Assembly: GCA_964006375.1 (NCBI GenBank)
Contig: OZ023263.1
Coordinates: 134,970,370 to 135,034,369, forward strand
Length of the DNA: 64,000 nucleotides
From: Tillus elongatus
Lineage: Eukaryota > Arthropoda > Insecta > Coleoptera > Cleridae
Direction: 5' to 3'
The notes beneath the pieces are model-generated. The model had not been told where the DNA came from, did not search any database, and worked only from the letters and a program-made list of their open reading frames with translations. The position numbers and the translations under genes are program-made. Every line of letters starts with the position of its first letter. The first letter of the stretch is position 1. Of the stretch, positions 39,150-52,170 are shown piece after piece.

Positions 39150-39612
39150 TGGACGCAGCAAATGCGTTATGGTAGTGAATTTTCATTAAAATGTTTTTAA
39201 TAGCAAATATGTGTTTTTTTTTAAAGAAAGCGGGCATCAAATTTGGTTATCAGTATAACCTATATAGTAGAACAATGTGCCACAAATAACTTTATTGTTT
39301 GAAAATGTAAAAAAATTTCCGGAAGTAAACTTAAAATGTTCCCGAAGAAACTGGTTCCTTGGTCAACGTTATAGATTAATAACAAATTGAGCTATTCATA
39401 TTTGAGGCATTTAATGAAAATTCGCTAGCATAACGCACTTGCTGCGTCCCGAATTTCTTTTCTTACAAACATGCATTATATTTCGATGGAAAATGCAAAA
39501 ATGCAATAAGGGGTAATCGATTAAAAAAAAGAAAATTTGTATCACTAACGACTTATGGACCACACTGTGATTGTAGAAATATTATTTTAAGATGTAGCTC
39601 AAGACACCCTAT
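39150..39612. repeat. dispersed repeat X, inverted copy
   Basis: Reads as the reverse complement of 20,756-21,185. Shared stretches include 'gtagctcaagacaccctata', 'tcgatggaaaatgcaaaaatgcaat' and 'tggcacattgtttctactatat' (reversed). It lies between two (TA)n arrays. Confidence 0.65.
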
Positions 39613-39613
39613 A

Positions 39614-39616
<3 letters not shown>

Positions 39617-39702
<86 letters not shown>
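39617..39702. repeat. (TA)n array at the 3' end of LINE E
   Basis: About 85 bp of TA directly joined to the 3' end of minus-strand LINE E. The LINE has no other tail. Confidence 0.95.
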
Positions 39703-39708
<6 letters not shown>

Positions 39709-40329
39709 TTATTCGCACCATCAATACATAAAAAATGTGTAGAACACATCAACATTTAAAAAAAACACAGGAATTACAATTCAAAAAAAAAAAAACTATA
39801 CAATCACGATATTGATTACCAACAGCTACAACTTGTCAGCAAAAAAATCCACAATATTATAATAGGCCTTTGCCGCCAGAATATTATTCGGTGTCTTTCT
39901 CATCTTTGCAGGTGGAAGCTCCTTTATCTGCACCATCAGTTTGTTGTACACCTTTAGGGACTGCACCACAGCACTATTGTAAACAATACTTTTTAGTTTG
40001 TGGCGCAATTAACTGATCCTTTAAACGTGCTCTAGTGTTGTATTGATGCTGTTGTTCACAATCTGAAAACAAACTCCGGTTTTCCCTAACAAAACACGCA
40101 CACTCCAATATATACAAACTTGGCAAGGTAAGTATTCTGTTGTCGAGGAATGTTTTCCTACACGAACCCCTTTTGGAGCCTAAGGTTTCTACCGGCTTCT
40201 ATGGAATTCCCCCAAAACATTAGTCCATATCGAAGCCTTGAGTTCACATATGCGTAGTACGCCTCGAGGCCAGCACTAATACTACTAGAATCGGACAGAA
40301 CACGCAGAGCATAACTAAAAGCTGACAGT

Positions 40330-42494
40330 TTACCTGCCAGATAGCCAACATGAGCCCCCCCAGTTCAACTGAGAATCAAGCTTCAAGCCCAAAAACTTAA
40401 CATTGTCCTGCATGCTCAGCGATTTTGAGTTGAATTTCAGCGATAACTGGTTACCCCTAAAATAGTTAAATGAGATTAAATTTGTTTTGGTCACATTCAA
40501 TTGTAAGTCCATTCTATTGTACCACTGTTCCAGAATTCTCAGTGATTGTGATGCCTCATAAATTACATCACTATCTGAAGGAGCTCGCAAAACCAAAGAT
40601 GTATCGTCAGCAAACAGGGTTGTCTTATGGGGCAATACTTCAGACAGTTCGTTAATATAAAGTAAGAACAAGACTGGCCCAAGGAGTGAGCCCTGAGGCA
40701 CACCTCGTTCTATAATCTTCCACTCAAATGCCAGAAATACCCGTGTCCTATAATCATTAAAGGCCACACATTGTTTCCTGCCTAATAGGTATGACTTCAT
40801 TAAATTCAGCGAGACTCCCCTGAAACCCAGAAATTCCAACTTAACTAACAGTGTGTTGTGGGACACGCTATCAAAGGCTTTAGATAAATCCAGCATCATA
40901 CACATTGTGCTTTCACGCTTATTTAGTCCTTCTGTAATTTCCTTGATAACTTGAAATATTGCCCTGTTAGTTGACCTTTTCTTAATATAGCCATTTTGAT
41001 TATCACTAAATATTTTGTGTTTCTCTAGAAAAGCCACTATTCGCTTACATAGAATTTTTTCTATTATTTTTGCTATATTCGAAATTAGTGAGATAGGTCT
41101 ATAATTGGTAAGTAGAGATATGTCCCCACTCTTATGTATCAGAATCACTAGTGAGTTTTTCAGGTCATCCGGAAACAATCCCTGAGCCAGGCATAAGTTA
41201 ATGATATGTGCTAACGGCTTGACTAAAATATCAGCACATTCTATCAGCAGCATTACTGGAATCTCGTCAAAACCTACTGAATTGGTGTTTCTAAGTTCAA
41301 AAATTGTATTGTACACTTCACTTTCATGGATGGGGTAAAAAAATATTGTGTCATTAACATATTTAATTTTATCTGTTGCTGGAGCATTGTTGGTGTTGAT
41401 GTTTTTACACATGTTGATCAGATATGTATTTATGTAATTTAACCACTCTTGATCCGTATCCCCATCTATAGTGAAATTTTTTAGGTCAAATCTCTGGCCT
41501 CCTGAGCATCCAGTCACCTGCCTTACTACCTGCCACGTAGCGTTAGTCTTTTTGTCGCTGTCTTTATGAAGTTGGTATTGTATGCTTGCTTAGCTTGCCT
41601 GCAATCACTCTTCAAATCCCTAGCAAAGTTGTTGTATACTTCTTTAGAAACAGTGTTGTGCAATACTCCCTCATATAGCTGTCTTTTGATGCCACATTTC
41701 GCTTTAAAGCCATTATTTATCCATGAACCGCTGTTTTTGTCATTCACAGCTATTATTTTCTTCTTGAATATCCCATCCATCGCCGTTATAAACATCTTAC
41801 TGAATGTACGATAACTTTCAGTTACATCATTTTCCTACAGCACTAGGTTACAGTTGGTGTTCTCTAGTACATTCTTCATTTTATTAATCTTGTCTGGAGT
41901 ATACAATCTAACTTGTTTCTTTTGCTTACTTTTAAATATTGATTTTTGCAAGGGGAATGACAGCATTTGAGCATGATGGTCAGATAGAGCTGTCGCAATA
42001 ACACTACTCTCATATACCGTTACATTGGTGTATATATTATCAATTGAAGTGGCTGTTGTATCTGTTACATGCGTTGGGCCAGTAACACAAGGCTTTAAAT
42101 TATAACTATCGAAAACATCAAAGAGTCATAACTAGAGGGCTATCAACGCATAGTATGTCTACGTTAAAGTCACCACATAAACATATCTGCTTAGGCTTTT
42201 TTCTCTTCATGACTGACTCCAGAACGTCTTGCAAAATCGCTAAAAATTCAGAAACTGATCAACAATTGTATGTGGCCTTCTATATACATTGATAACCACC
42301 ATTTTCATCTTTATCAGTTCGATACTACTGCATTCAAATATCATTTCCTTACTTTTCTCTTTTACGAAGTCTAGCTCGATAAAATCCATGCCATTCCCTG
42401 ACGAAGATACATGAGTCGTCGTGACGCCTGCTGGATCTGGCGTGGCAAGAAGCCATTTTGTAACCAGAAATGTTAACAAAATAAGCCTCCGCAT
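40330..42494 (-). pseudogene. LINE E ORF2 (endonuclease / reverse transcriptase)
   Basis: RT is the best-preserved part (40,330-41,517): NSVGFDEIPVMLL, GLFPDDLKNS, NYRPISLISNIAKIIE, MLDLSKAFDSVSH, RGVPQGSLLGPVLFLLYINE and catalytic LFADDTSLV, ending near LGLKLDSQLNW. A linker frame lies at 41,526-41,795. The endonuclease is in pieces around 41,800-42,494 (e.g. VVINVYRRPHTIVDQF) with in-frame stops. The order and motifs leave no doubt about its identity. Inactive. Confidence 0.85.
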
Positions 42495-42623
42495 CAGTTA
42501 ACCAGTGCTCTGTGAGCGCTAAAACTTGAGGCTTTTTAATATTTTAAAAATAAATGTCTATATCATCCAACTTATTTTTGGTGAAATAAAGTAAAGCGGG
42601 TATCTGCTCTAATTAAATGGTCG

Positions 42624-43600
42624 TCATTGTCTGCTACCTCGCTTCTGTCCGAGGTTTGCTGGCGCGGCTCGAAAAAAATGCCTAAATGGCTTTACAATAA
42701 CATTAACTGGCCATAAGTTTTCATCATAAAATAAGCGTTCTTGCTCTCCCAAGACGTCTACCTTAAATGCCGCTATATCCTGATTTTTAATATTTAATTT
42801 AGAGCAAGTTAAGAAATTCGAGTTTACCTCTTTCAAATAGTTTTGTAGATCGTTCTCAGTTGTAGTATTCTTTAAATTGGAAACGAAAACCCATTTTCTT
42901 TCGACAACCGCTTCTAATGTTGTGTTAGCTTTTTACCCCTGATAATTTTTGTACTCCTATTGACTAATGTAAATTCATCACTACCATCTTCCACTATTGA
43001 AGGCAGAATATCGTTCACTGTTGCTGGTTCTGGGATATTAGCGCCCTCTGTTGCTGTGTTTCCACCACTAGTATTTTTGGATACCTCATCTCTCGAAATT
43101 TCAGTTTCCGACCGTAGTCTGGTTTTAACACCTTCGCTGTTGCCATTTACAGTGATTTGTTTCCCACCTGCTTTTGCAGAACTCCCATCGACAGATTTCT
43201 TTGCACTGACATTGGCAGCCATCGAAGCATTTTTCATTTCAGTTATAACCTTATTTTGATTTTCTACTGTTTTATTCAGTTTTGTAATTTGTTTCAAAAA
43301 TTCAGCCATCAGCTGCTCAAGATTTACAATTTTATTAAATAAGTTACTTACATCTGTTTGTTCCCCGCTGACGGCCATATCCAATGGTTTATCAGTACAT
43401 TGTTTACAAACCCACTTGACACTAGTTAGTTTTATTACTTTCTAGGAATTTAAGTTCAGTAGGCTTATATGGAGTACACTTATGATGCACATATACGTTG
43501 CAATCCACAGCACAGCACTTTAAAAACTTACTTTCGTTAAAAATATCAAGACTTTGTTTGCACACATTGCAGAAACAAACATTCACATGCGCCATTTTTA
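42624..43600 (-). pseudogene. LINE E ORF1 (PHD-like finger, coiled coil, C-terminal domain)
   Basis: Starts at ATG about 43,598 ([12 protein letters not shown]). The finger has CNVC, CCAVDC and HHKC, and after a stop and frame change W-V-C-K-Q-C at about 43,395-43,410, giving a C-x2-C...C-x2-C PHD-like layout. Positions 42,914-43,384 give a probable coiled coil (IVNLEQLMAEFLKQITKLNK) and a Ser/Lys-rich tail. The C-terminal domain lies at 42,624-42,836 with the ENLWPVNVIVKPF block. Broken by several frame changes. Confidence 0.7.
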
Positions 43601-43604
43601 AAAC

Positions 43605-43606
<2 letters not shown>

Positions 43607-43696
<90 letters not shown>
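43607..43696. repeat. (TA)n array at the 5' end of LINE E
   Basis: About 88 bp of TA, joined to the start of the LINE E ORF1 region ('gccatttttaaaactatg'). Confidence 0.95.
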
Positions 43697-43699
<3 letters not shown>

Positions 43700-43716
43700 A
43701 CATACAAATTTAAACT

Positions 43717-44415
43717 GACCACGAATATGTGTTCTAGGGGGCCTAATTAGCGCTCATTTAAAGAAATGTTTTCAAAATTCAAAAGTCGGGATCTCCTCAA
43801 TAGTGATTTTTTTAAAAGAAAATTCACTAAAATAAGGACAAAATTATTGAAATTGGAGTGACTAAAATCAATAAAACATATAATGCTAAATTTAAAAAAC
43901 TATCAAGATTAGGACTGGTTCATTTTCTCAAATTTGGTAATTTCTAAATAAGTTTAAGAGTTATATAAATAAAATGCCATAATCTACTTAACATTAATTA
44001 ATATATTTAAGAAAATTTTCATTTTTTAAAACTACTTAAGAAACAGACATTGGAAAACTAAGTCACATGGCCAGTCCTACTGACTCGTGGTCAGTATGTG
44101 TTCTAGAGCTCATTTGAAGAAATTTTTTCAAAATTCAAAAGTTGGGATCTCCTCATTAGTGTTTTTTTTTTAAAGAAAATTCACTAAAATAACGACAAAA
44201 TTATTGAAATTGGAGTGACTAAAATCAATAAAACATATAATGCTAAATTTAAAAAACTATCAAGATTAGGACTGGTTCATTTTCTCAAATTTGGTAATTT
44301 CTAAATAAGTTTCGACAACATTAATTAATATATTTAACGAAATTTTCATTATTTTAAACTACTTAAGAAATAGACATTGGAAAACTAAGCCACGTGGCCA
44401 GTCTTACGACAAAAG
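43717..44415. repeat. two-copy tandem duplication, unit ~330-365 bp
   Basis: Unit 1 about 43,717-44,085 and unit 2 about 44,086-44,415. Both contain 'tatgtgttctag', 'aaaattcaaaagt.gggatctcctca' and a nearly identical stretch of about 120 bp around 'attggagtgactaaaatcaataaaacatataatg'. Unit 2 has lost about 35 bp near 44,313. Each unit ends in 'gccagtc.tac'. No coding capacity; possibly a satellite or repeat fragment. Confidence 0.85.
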
Positions 44416-45066
44416 TGAAAAATGTTTGAAAAAACAGATATTCGATTCTAAAATGCAACATTTATTTTTTAACTTTATTTTTATTGGGTCACTTAGTGTG
44501 TGGTACATGTATTCGGTTTCAGTTCAGTGTAAATATAAATAAAGTCATAGATTTTTATTGAAACAAAAAAAACCAGCATGACCTAATGCTTGCGTCTCTT
44601 CACTGATCTGGCATCGTTGCTCTTCAAACATGAGAGTATTCGATTTATGACAAGATCCCTTTTAACGGGACGTTCCAATATTAGAATGCAGTATAATAAT
44701 GGGATATGCTAGATACTAGTAAATATTGTCCTAGGTAAATATATTTCATATATATCTCCAGTGGTGAATTTTTATTTGTAATAGATCCGGTATGTACACA
44801 AAAAAAACTGTACTAGGAAATTCCGGTTTATGTGAAACAGCAGTACAGGCAAGTAAGGATAATGCCATTAAATGATGCTACCATTTTGCTGTACTAGTAA
44901 CCATTGTATGCTGCTATGTTGGTGTATTAGGAAATATAATTTTGTTTTTGTGGTGTTATTGCTGTAATAGTTTGTCGGTAAGATGCTTGTAGTGTATGAC
45001 AGCGTTACGGCATGATTTTGTAAATAATGTGAATTTACTGTACTATGTCCTTCCTTTAGGATAAAA
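44416..45066. other. right end of the interval interrupting LINE D
   Basis: No gene recognised. The last 45 bp are the inverted counterpart of 19,183-19,230. Motifs 'tactagtaa', 'tgtactaggaaa' and 'cctaggtaaatata' recur several times between 44,700 and 44,950. Probably the right part of the element that first split LINE D. Confidence 0.4.
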
Positions 45067-45072
45067 TATGCA

Positions 45073-46581
<1,509 letters not shown>

Positions 46582-47191
46582 TTGGTGTTGACTTGTCCAT
46601 GACGCCATTATTGGAATTTTTGTATTGTGCTTGTACTGTTTCGTTTTTACACTTGTCTTGTTATACAATGTTTTATTTTATTTGTTTATCTTTACAAACA
46701 TTTTATAAAGTCTGTCTGTGTATGGATTTATTTCTATTGCGGAATTTTTTATATGGTTTTTATCCATGGAGTGTTTTGTGTGGTGTGTATATTGATTGTC
46801 GCAGACATATATACGGTTCATTTTTTATTTTATATTTGCAGTGGTTTTATTCGTATAACAGATTTTTACATATTCTTTTATCTATACAGTGTTTCTTGTG
46901 CAAGCTTACTCTGATTGGCTCTACGCCCTAAAGGGCATTGTAATGATGAGCTAATAAAGATTATTATTATTATTATTATTATTATTATGATTATTATGAT
47001 TATGATTATGATTGTTATTATTAGTATTACTATTGGAGCTGACACATTTAAATAATTTATAAAACACATTTTACTTCACGTCTGACCTCTTTTTATACAA
47101 AAACATTATTTACTTTAGCGAAATCCATAAAACTGTTGTATGAACTTTTCTTCTTAACTACTATCGCTAACAACATTATACATTGTCTTAC

Positions 47192-47338
47192 CTTGCAACC
47201 AACTGCACTGCATCTGGGTTAAAACTATTTGTACCTTGAAGACGTTTCATTACAATTTCTTGAAGCTGTTTATGTGTATATGCTTGAAACGTCAAACGTG
47301 TCAGACCTAAGCGACTAGTTACTCTACTCATTAATAAC
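47192..47338 (-). CDS. ORC1 exon (end of AAA+ core)
   Basis: The acceptor 'ttccatttcag' precedes 47,338, and the donor AG|GTAAGA follows 47,192. The previous exon's 'AG' plus the first G completes an Arg codon. The coded blocks are LLMSRVTSRLGLTRLTFQAY and HKQLQEIVMKRLQG...DAVQLVAR. This matches the region of ORC1 with the conserved SRLGLTR (box VII arginine) and the start of the lid. The next exon (expected to begin 'K-V-A-A-x-S-G-D') was not found to the left, so it lies either outside the window or beyond my recognition. ORC1 is the ATPase subunit that loads onto replication origins. Confidence 0.92.
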
Positions 47339-50300
47339 CTGAAATGGAAACCTCTTGTAAACCTTAATCAATTAATTAACACTAGCTGAATTAGCAAATG
47401 AAATAAGATCAGCCATAATAATGGACATGAATGCTACTATTTGCAAAATATAGGATATATGGCTTAATTTACAACCAAGCCTTATTAATGTGATTAATCT
47501 TTTATCTATCTAATTCTAATTTTCCCCCCTTACATAGCAGCCAATATTATTTATTGCTCGCGGAGGCATGGCAATATTTTCAATAGTTTTTATCCTGAAA
47601 ATGTTATAAAGAATTAAGTCAACTGCACATAGAACAAGAAGTTGTAGTGAAACTAAGGCAAAAGCCCTTCGGTTTATATTTTGTATGAAATGATTTCACC
47701 AACTCACAGGAAGCAAATTAAATGATTTTCAAAAACTTTTTATATAGCAGTTTTCATTTTTGTTCCTTCTTTTTCAACACTTTTGGCTTTTGCCCCACTC
47801 TTTATTTTTAAATGCCCTAAAAACTCCCCTTCAAGAATTCATAAAATATGGTTTTTTCATGCATTTTTGTTAGTTCTTTTTAGAATATCATAAATCGTAA
47901 GTGTAACTGAAAATAAAATTTTCTGTAAAACTTTTCACTGCACTGTTACATACAAGTTCCTAAATATAATACTTCATTATGTTGATATTAGTATACAGCA
48001 ATTTCAACAGATAAAAAGAAACCTGTCCAATACCTCACAACACTAAATTTTCTAAAGCAAAAACGCTTACTCAGCTAAGACAAGTAAACTTCGTTTTAAT
48101 AAAGAAAACACCAGAAAAAAATGTAAACAAAAAGCGTTTAAAAAGCAGATAGAACTTGTCCAATTAGTGAATCAAAGCTTGTTCTGTCTTGGAGATGAGT
48201 TCAAATGAATATAAAGAAGCTTGTGGAAAACTGTATATCTGAATGAAATGAAATTAAGAAATATGTCAGGTGGATGCACACAGCATACGATATAAAAAGA
48301 TGAAGAAGGCAACTGAAAGAAAAAGATGTTCAGAAATTGATATAAAATATTATGAAGAAAAGAAGAAAGGTGAGTAAAAGATAAATGCCAAAACTTCATT
48401 CTGTTGAAGGAAAACAAATTTTTGCTTGAATCTTGGTGAGGCATATTGTTTTAATTTTAAAAAAAGCACTTGATAGAACTTTACAAAATGAACTTTATTA
48501 AGCTCGGGCCCAGTGTTTTACACCGCCAGTTACTTGAACGCATTTTGCAATTTATGCATTCAGGGAAGAATGAGACATGTTTGAGATAGATGAAAAAGAC
48601 GCTAGTAGACTGCATTCATTGGCAGTTTCAATTAATATACAAAATGGAAGCCACATTGTTGTAAGATTTATTTTCCTAGGTAGGAGAAAAGTATCTACGT
48701 GAAAAAATGTAAATAAGATATACGAAATTAAAAGAAAAATGAATCTGAAAGTGAAATCATTTTACAAACATATAATTTCCAGGACTACTGAATTATTTCC
48801 ATGACATTTGAGTAAAATTATAAATTTCCCACATTTCCCAGACACTTTTGGAGGTATTTCTAATTCCCTGACTTTCCCAGTATTCCAGGCTGCTAGGTAG
48901 CCTGTTATCACAACAAGGTGAAGACAATATTTCATCAGAACCGATTTCAATTGCTTCTTAAAACGTGGCATTTCCATAATAATAAAGTTGTTACTGAGGA
49001 CAGACTGCAAAAAATGTCACCTTTAGCAAATCTTTTATTCAAGAACCCCTTTATATAGAAAAAAAGTGTATGAATAGATGAAACCTTAGGTGGCACTTGG
49101 AAGCTGTGTAAGCTGCCGGCAATGTCTGGGGAAGAATATACTTATAACTTACAAATTTACTGCAGCAAAGATAAAACTGCAAACCAGCATCCGTTCAGAA
49201 AAGTTGTACTTACTTTGTCAGAACACTCATTAGACAAAGGATGCACAATATACAGACAATTACTATCCATATATCTCCTTAGCGCATCAGCTACAAAGTA
49301 TGAAAACTCATTTAGTTTTGACTCTCAAAGGTGACAGAAAGTTAAATCCTAAAGATTTAATCAACAACAAAAAATAAAAAAAGAGAAAAGAGACGAAATT
49401 GTTGCTGCTGGAAGTAATACGAGCATCATTGTGCAATAATAAAGAGACAAGAAGTGTTTGTACACTAAGTACAAAACACACTGCTGAGTTGAGAACCATC
49501 AACTTTTTTGGAAACTAACTAAAAAACCAGCAGTTATAATTGATTATAATAAATATAAAACCTACATTGATATCTCATACCAAATGAAAACTAAAACCAC
49601 TTCATTATGTAGAGGGATGAAGTGGTACCATAAACAGGCCATCCAATTGATTGTAGCTCCGGGTTTAGTAAATACATATATAGTATATCAGGTGGCCAGT
49701 GAAAAAGTAACAATTACAGAGCTCAAAGAAGAAATTGTTTTAAACCTGCTGAAATTGGATCATAAAAGGGCAAACTTCACAGTTAGTAGAAGAACAAGGT
49801 AATCATGTGTTAAAGACATGGGTACCAGAAACAGCTGTGAGTGTGTTGTTTGTTAGGAAAAACGCTCAAAACTGACAAGAAATACATGCAGTAACAACCC
49901 CACAATCAAGATACTGTTGTGTAATATGTACAAAACACTATTGTTTGTCTTGTTTCTTTGAAATTTGTAGATGCAAAAAATGAGTACTTAATATATTTTT
50001 CTAAAATTTGATATACAATACTTAGCTGGTAATATTTTCATACCAAAGATACAATAAGACTAGTTAGCAAAACTTTTTATTCCAAATTTATTACTATTTT
50101 TATACTAAAATATAATTATTCTAAATTTACCACTAACACATACTTTCAGGTCTTGAGAATCAACATGTGATTCCCATAGAGGCAAGCTAATCCGGTTTTT
50201 AGTTGTTAACAGTTGTATATTTTAAGGTGGATAAGATTTTAAATGGCAAAGTGTATGGTTCTCCTCGAGGCAAAAATATCTGGGAGTTGATAAGAATCAA

Positions 50301-50776
50301 CTGTTGATCCTCACTGCCGAAATATGAGATACAATTATCACCTTGGTAATCCCAACTTTCTCTACAGTACAAAACGATTTTGACAAAAATATTACTGGTA
50401 ATTATTTAAAATGCCTGCTTTTTCAAGATATTTAATTATGTCTATATTAATGGTCTTTTCTATAATTTTTTGATAGAGTGGTGCAGTAATTGGAAACCAT
50501 TGCTTTATTTGATTTATTGGGAGCAAGTTGGCCATAGTCTTTTTTCTATATAGAAGGGTAAATTCCAAATATTAATAAAACAAATGAATATAAATATTAC
50601 ACCATTTCATGCTATAATATTCAAAAATGATTTTACAGCAAGTATAAATCACAACCATTTCATTTGAGAAAAATTGTACCAGAAAACCACTAAAACCAGT
50701 AAATTAAATACTAAACCAACAATGATAATGTTAACAAATACTTTCAAAAACTGTTAATTATGGTGATAAAAATTAC
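47339..50776 (-). other. ORC1 intron with piggyBac remnant
   Basis: 3.4-kb intron between two ORC1 exons. It contains a degraded piggyBac-like transposase on the plus strand (separate entry). Nothing else was recognised in 47,350-49,050. A minus-strand frame at 48,762-49,010 has repeated 'ctgggaaa'/'atggaaat' units but no known family. The interval 49,990-50,770 includes a minus-strand reading near 50,405-50,550 with no recognisable relatives. Confidence 0.7.
49060..49985 (+). pseudogene. piggyBac-like transposase remnant
   Basis: Pieces in several frames add up to the C-terminal half of a piggyBac (PGBD4-like) transposase: LCKLPAMSGEEYTYNLQIYC (about 49,105-49,165), LTLSEHSLDKGCTIYRQLLS (49,205-49,270), a degraded 'LRTINFFGN' region, RGMKWYHKQAIQLIVAPGLV with a following VNTYIVYQV (49,605-49,695), and a final Cys-rich finger YCCVICTKHYCLSCFF (49,912-49,965). 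The family uses TTAA targets and acts as DDD transposase. The N-terminal half and terminal repeats were not recognised. Confidence 0.75.
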
Positions 50777-50895
50777 CTTTCTGGCAAATCCATGGTGTTT
50801 GCAATAGTGATTACAATAAGTTGGGTTTTTGCTTTAGAAGGCCAGTCTAACAAATTATACACAACATCTTGCCTTTTTGTACACAAAATATCCAA
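50777..50895 (-). CDS. ORC1 exon (Walker B end, sensor 1)
   Basis: Acceptor 'ttttttacag' before 50,895; donor GAAAG|GTAATT after 50,777. The coded block starts LDILCTKRQDVVYNLLDWPS and ends ITIANTMDLPE(R). The first two residues complete the Walker B 'IIIDE-LD' begun in the preceding exon, and ANTMD contains the sensor 1 residue. 119 bp; phase fits both neighbours exactly. It lies 10.4 kb from the preceding exon. Confidence 0.95.
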
Positions 50896-50994
50896 CTGTA
50901 AAAAAAGTATATTACTAATAATTTTAATAGAACATCTTACTATTTAGGCAACTACTATCTACAACGTTCTGAGACATCAAGAATTAGCTTGTGT

Positions 50995-51485
50995 TTCTTG
51001 ATTTGGTGAAAATTGACATTTTTTTTTGTTAAAATTCGAGTAAGATAACGTTTTAAGGTTTGTGTATTAGAAAACCTTGAATTTCATCAAACATGTGGTA
51101 TTCTGTGCTGAAATTAAATTATGGGTTGAATATGTGTGGGTGGAATATTGATATAAGAAATTTCGATTTTTTTTTGCCAAAACGGCGTAAAAAGTCTCGA
51201 AACATATAGAAATTTGTATTCTAGAACGAATTTTTTTGTCTGTCGGTTGGTCTGTCAGTCTGTATGTTTGTCTGTTAATAGGTGCAATAATTTTCTAACG
51301 AACTGAGATGTCATCTTCAAATTTGGTATCCAGTTAGCACCTGACAAAGGAATGCTTAGTATTGTTTTTGGGTAGCATCGCTTCAGGGAGTAAGGGATAA
51401 ATGTGGGGTGATTTGGTGAAAATTGACAGTTTTTCATTAAAACTTGAGTAATATAATGTTTCAAAAGTTTACGGGTACAGGAATA
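50995..51485. repeat. direct repeats about 415 bp apart
   Basis: 'gatttggtgaaaattgaca' followed by 'ttaaaa.t.gagtaa.ataa' occurs at about 50,999 and 51,409. Between them is 'ctgtcggttggtctgtcagtctgtatgtttgtctg' (51,239-51,274). Typical of a degraded DNA repeat; no coding. Confidence 0.6.
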
Positions 51486-51979
51486 AGAATATTTTCTTTG
51501 TGGTCAAGTCATGGGCCCTAAATTCATTTCATGACAATGTCTTTCTAAGGATAGTAGATTATCATAGCTATCTGAAAGTTATGATTCAATTTGCAGCACT
51601 ATTTACATAGTCCTTCAAATTAAATAACTTCTTACAGGTTTATTTTTATGCTGGAATAAATTACAGACTAACTTTGTATTATTAACACAATATATTATTT
51701 GTTTGGAAGCTTTTAACAGTTTTCTGTTTAATATTTATATACACTGTGTTGCCATTGAAAACACAGTATTTAATTTATTTTAGTAGAATTAAATTTGGAC
51801 TCGACTGCATAGAACTGACTTAGGACAGTCTTTTACGTTTCTTGTTTCTATTTCTTTACTAATCTACCAATGGGCCAGTTTCGGATACAAGATTAGGTCA
51901 GGTCGTCACACAATATAGGTGACTTTAAAAAATTGCTACTGGTTATTTCTTCCTTTTTCTTTTTTCTTCTAACTTCATA

Positions 51980-52170
51980 TTAATTTAGACCTGAGAACAT
52001 GTCTATAAACTATCCAAAGTATATTAGACGATCATAACAATCTATGTCATCTAATTTGGCATACCACATTGCCCTAAGTAATAACATATGTAATTGCGTT
52101 TTAACTTAGACCTGAGCACATGTCTATAAACTGTATCCAAACTACATTAGACGTTTCAAATAAACCCTCT
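51980..52170. repeat. two-copy tandem repeat, unit ~116 bp
   Basis: 'ttagacctgagaacatgtctataaact' at 51,986 recurs as 'ttagacctgagcacatgtctataaact' at 52,104. Each is followed by '.atccaaa.ta.attagacg' and '...tcatctaat'. Confidence 0.75.

Larger units (their letters stand above)
39703..43606 (-). mobile_element. CR1/Jockey-like LINE E, bounded on both sides by (TA)n
   Basis: About 3.9 kb, minus strand, with 5' end at (TA)n 43,607-43,696 and 3' end at (TA)n 39,617-39,702. ORF1 (finger plus coiled coil) and ORF2 (endonuclease, RT) are both present but broken. Similar to LINE D in RT (FDEIPVMLL versus HDEIPMIII) and in the ORF1 finger. The element's 3' UTR and RT thumb (about 39,830-40,330) are degraded: a relict of the 'AYVNSRLRYGLMFWGNSI' block is readable at about 40,200-40,260. 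Confidence 0.85.

Noticed and set aside
48762..49010. Minus-strand frame of 82 residues
   Set aside because: Made of repeated 'gggaaa' units in an intron; no recognisable family.
50403..50560. Minus-strand reading with 'IKQWFPITAPLYQKIIEK' as a further ORC1 exon
   Set aside because: The exons on both sides already join in phase, and this sequence does not match ORC1; no consensus acceptor and donor pair.
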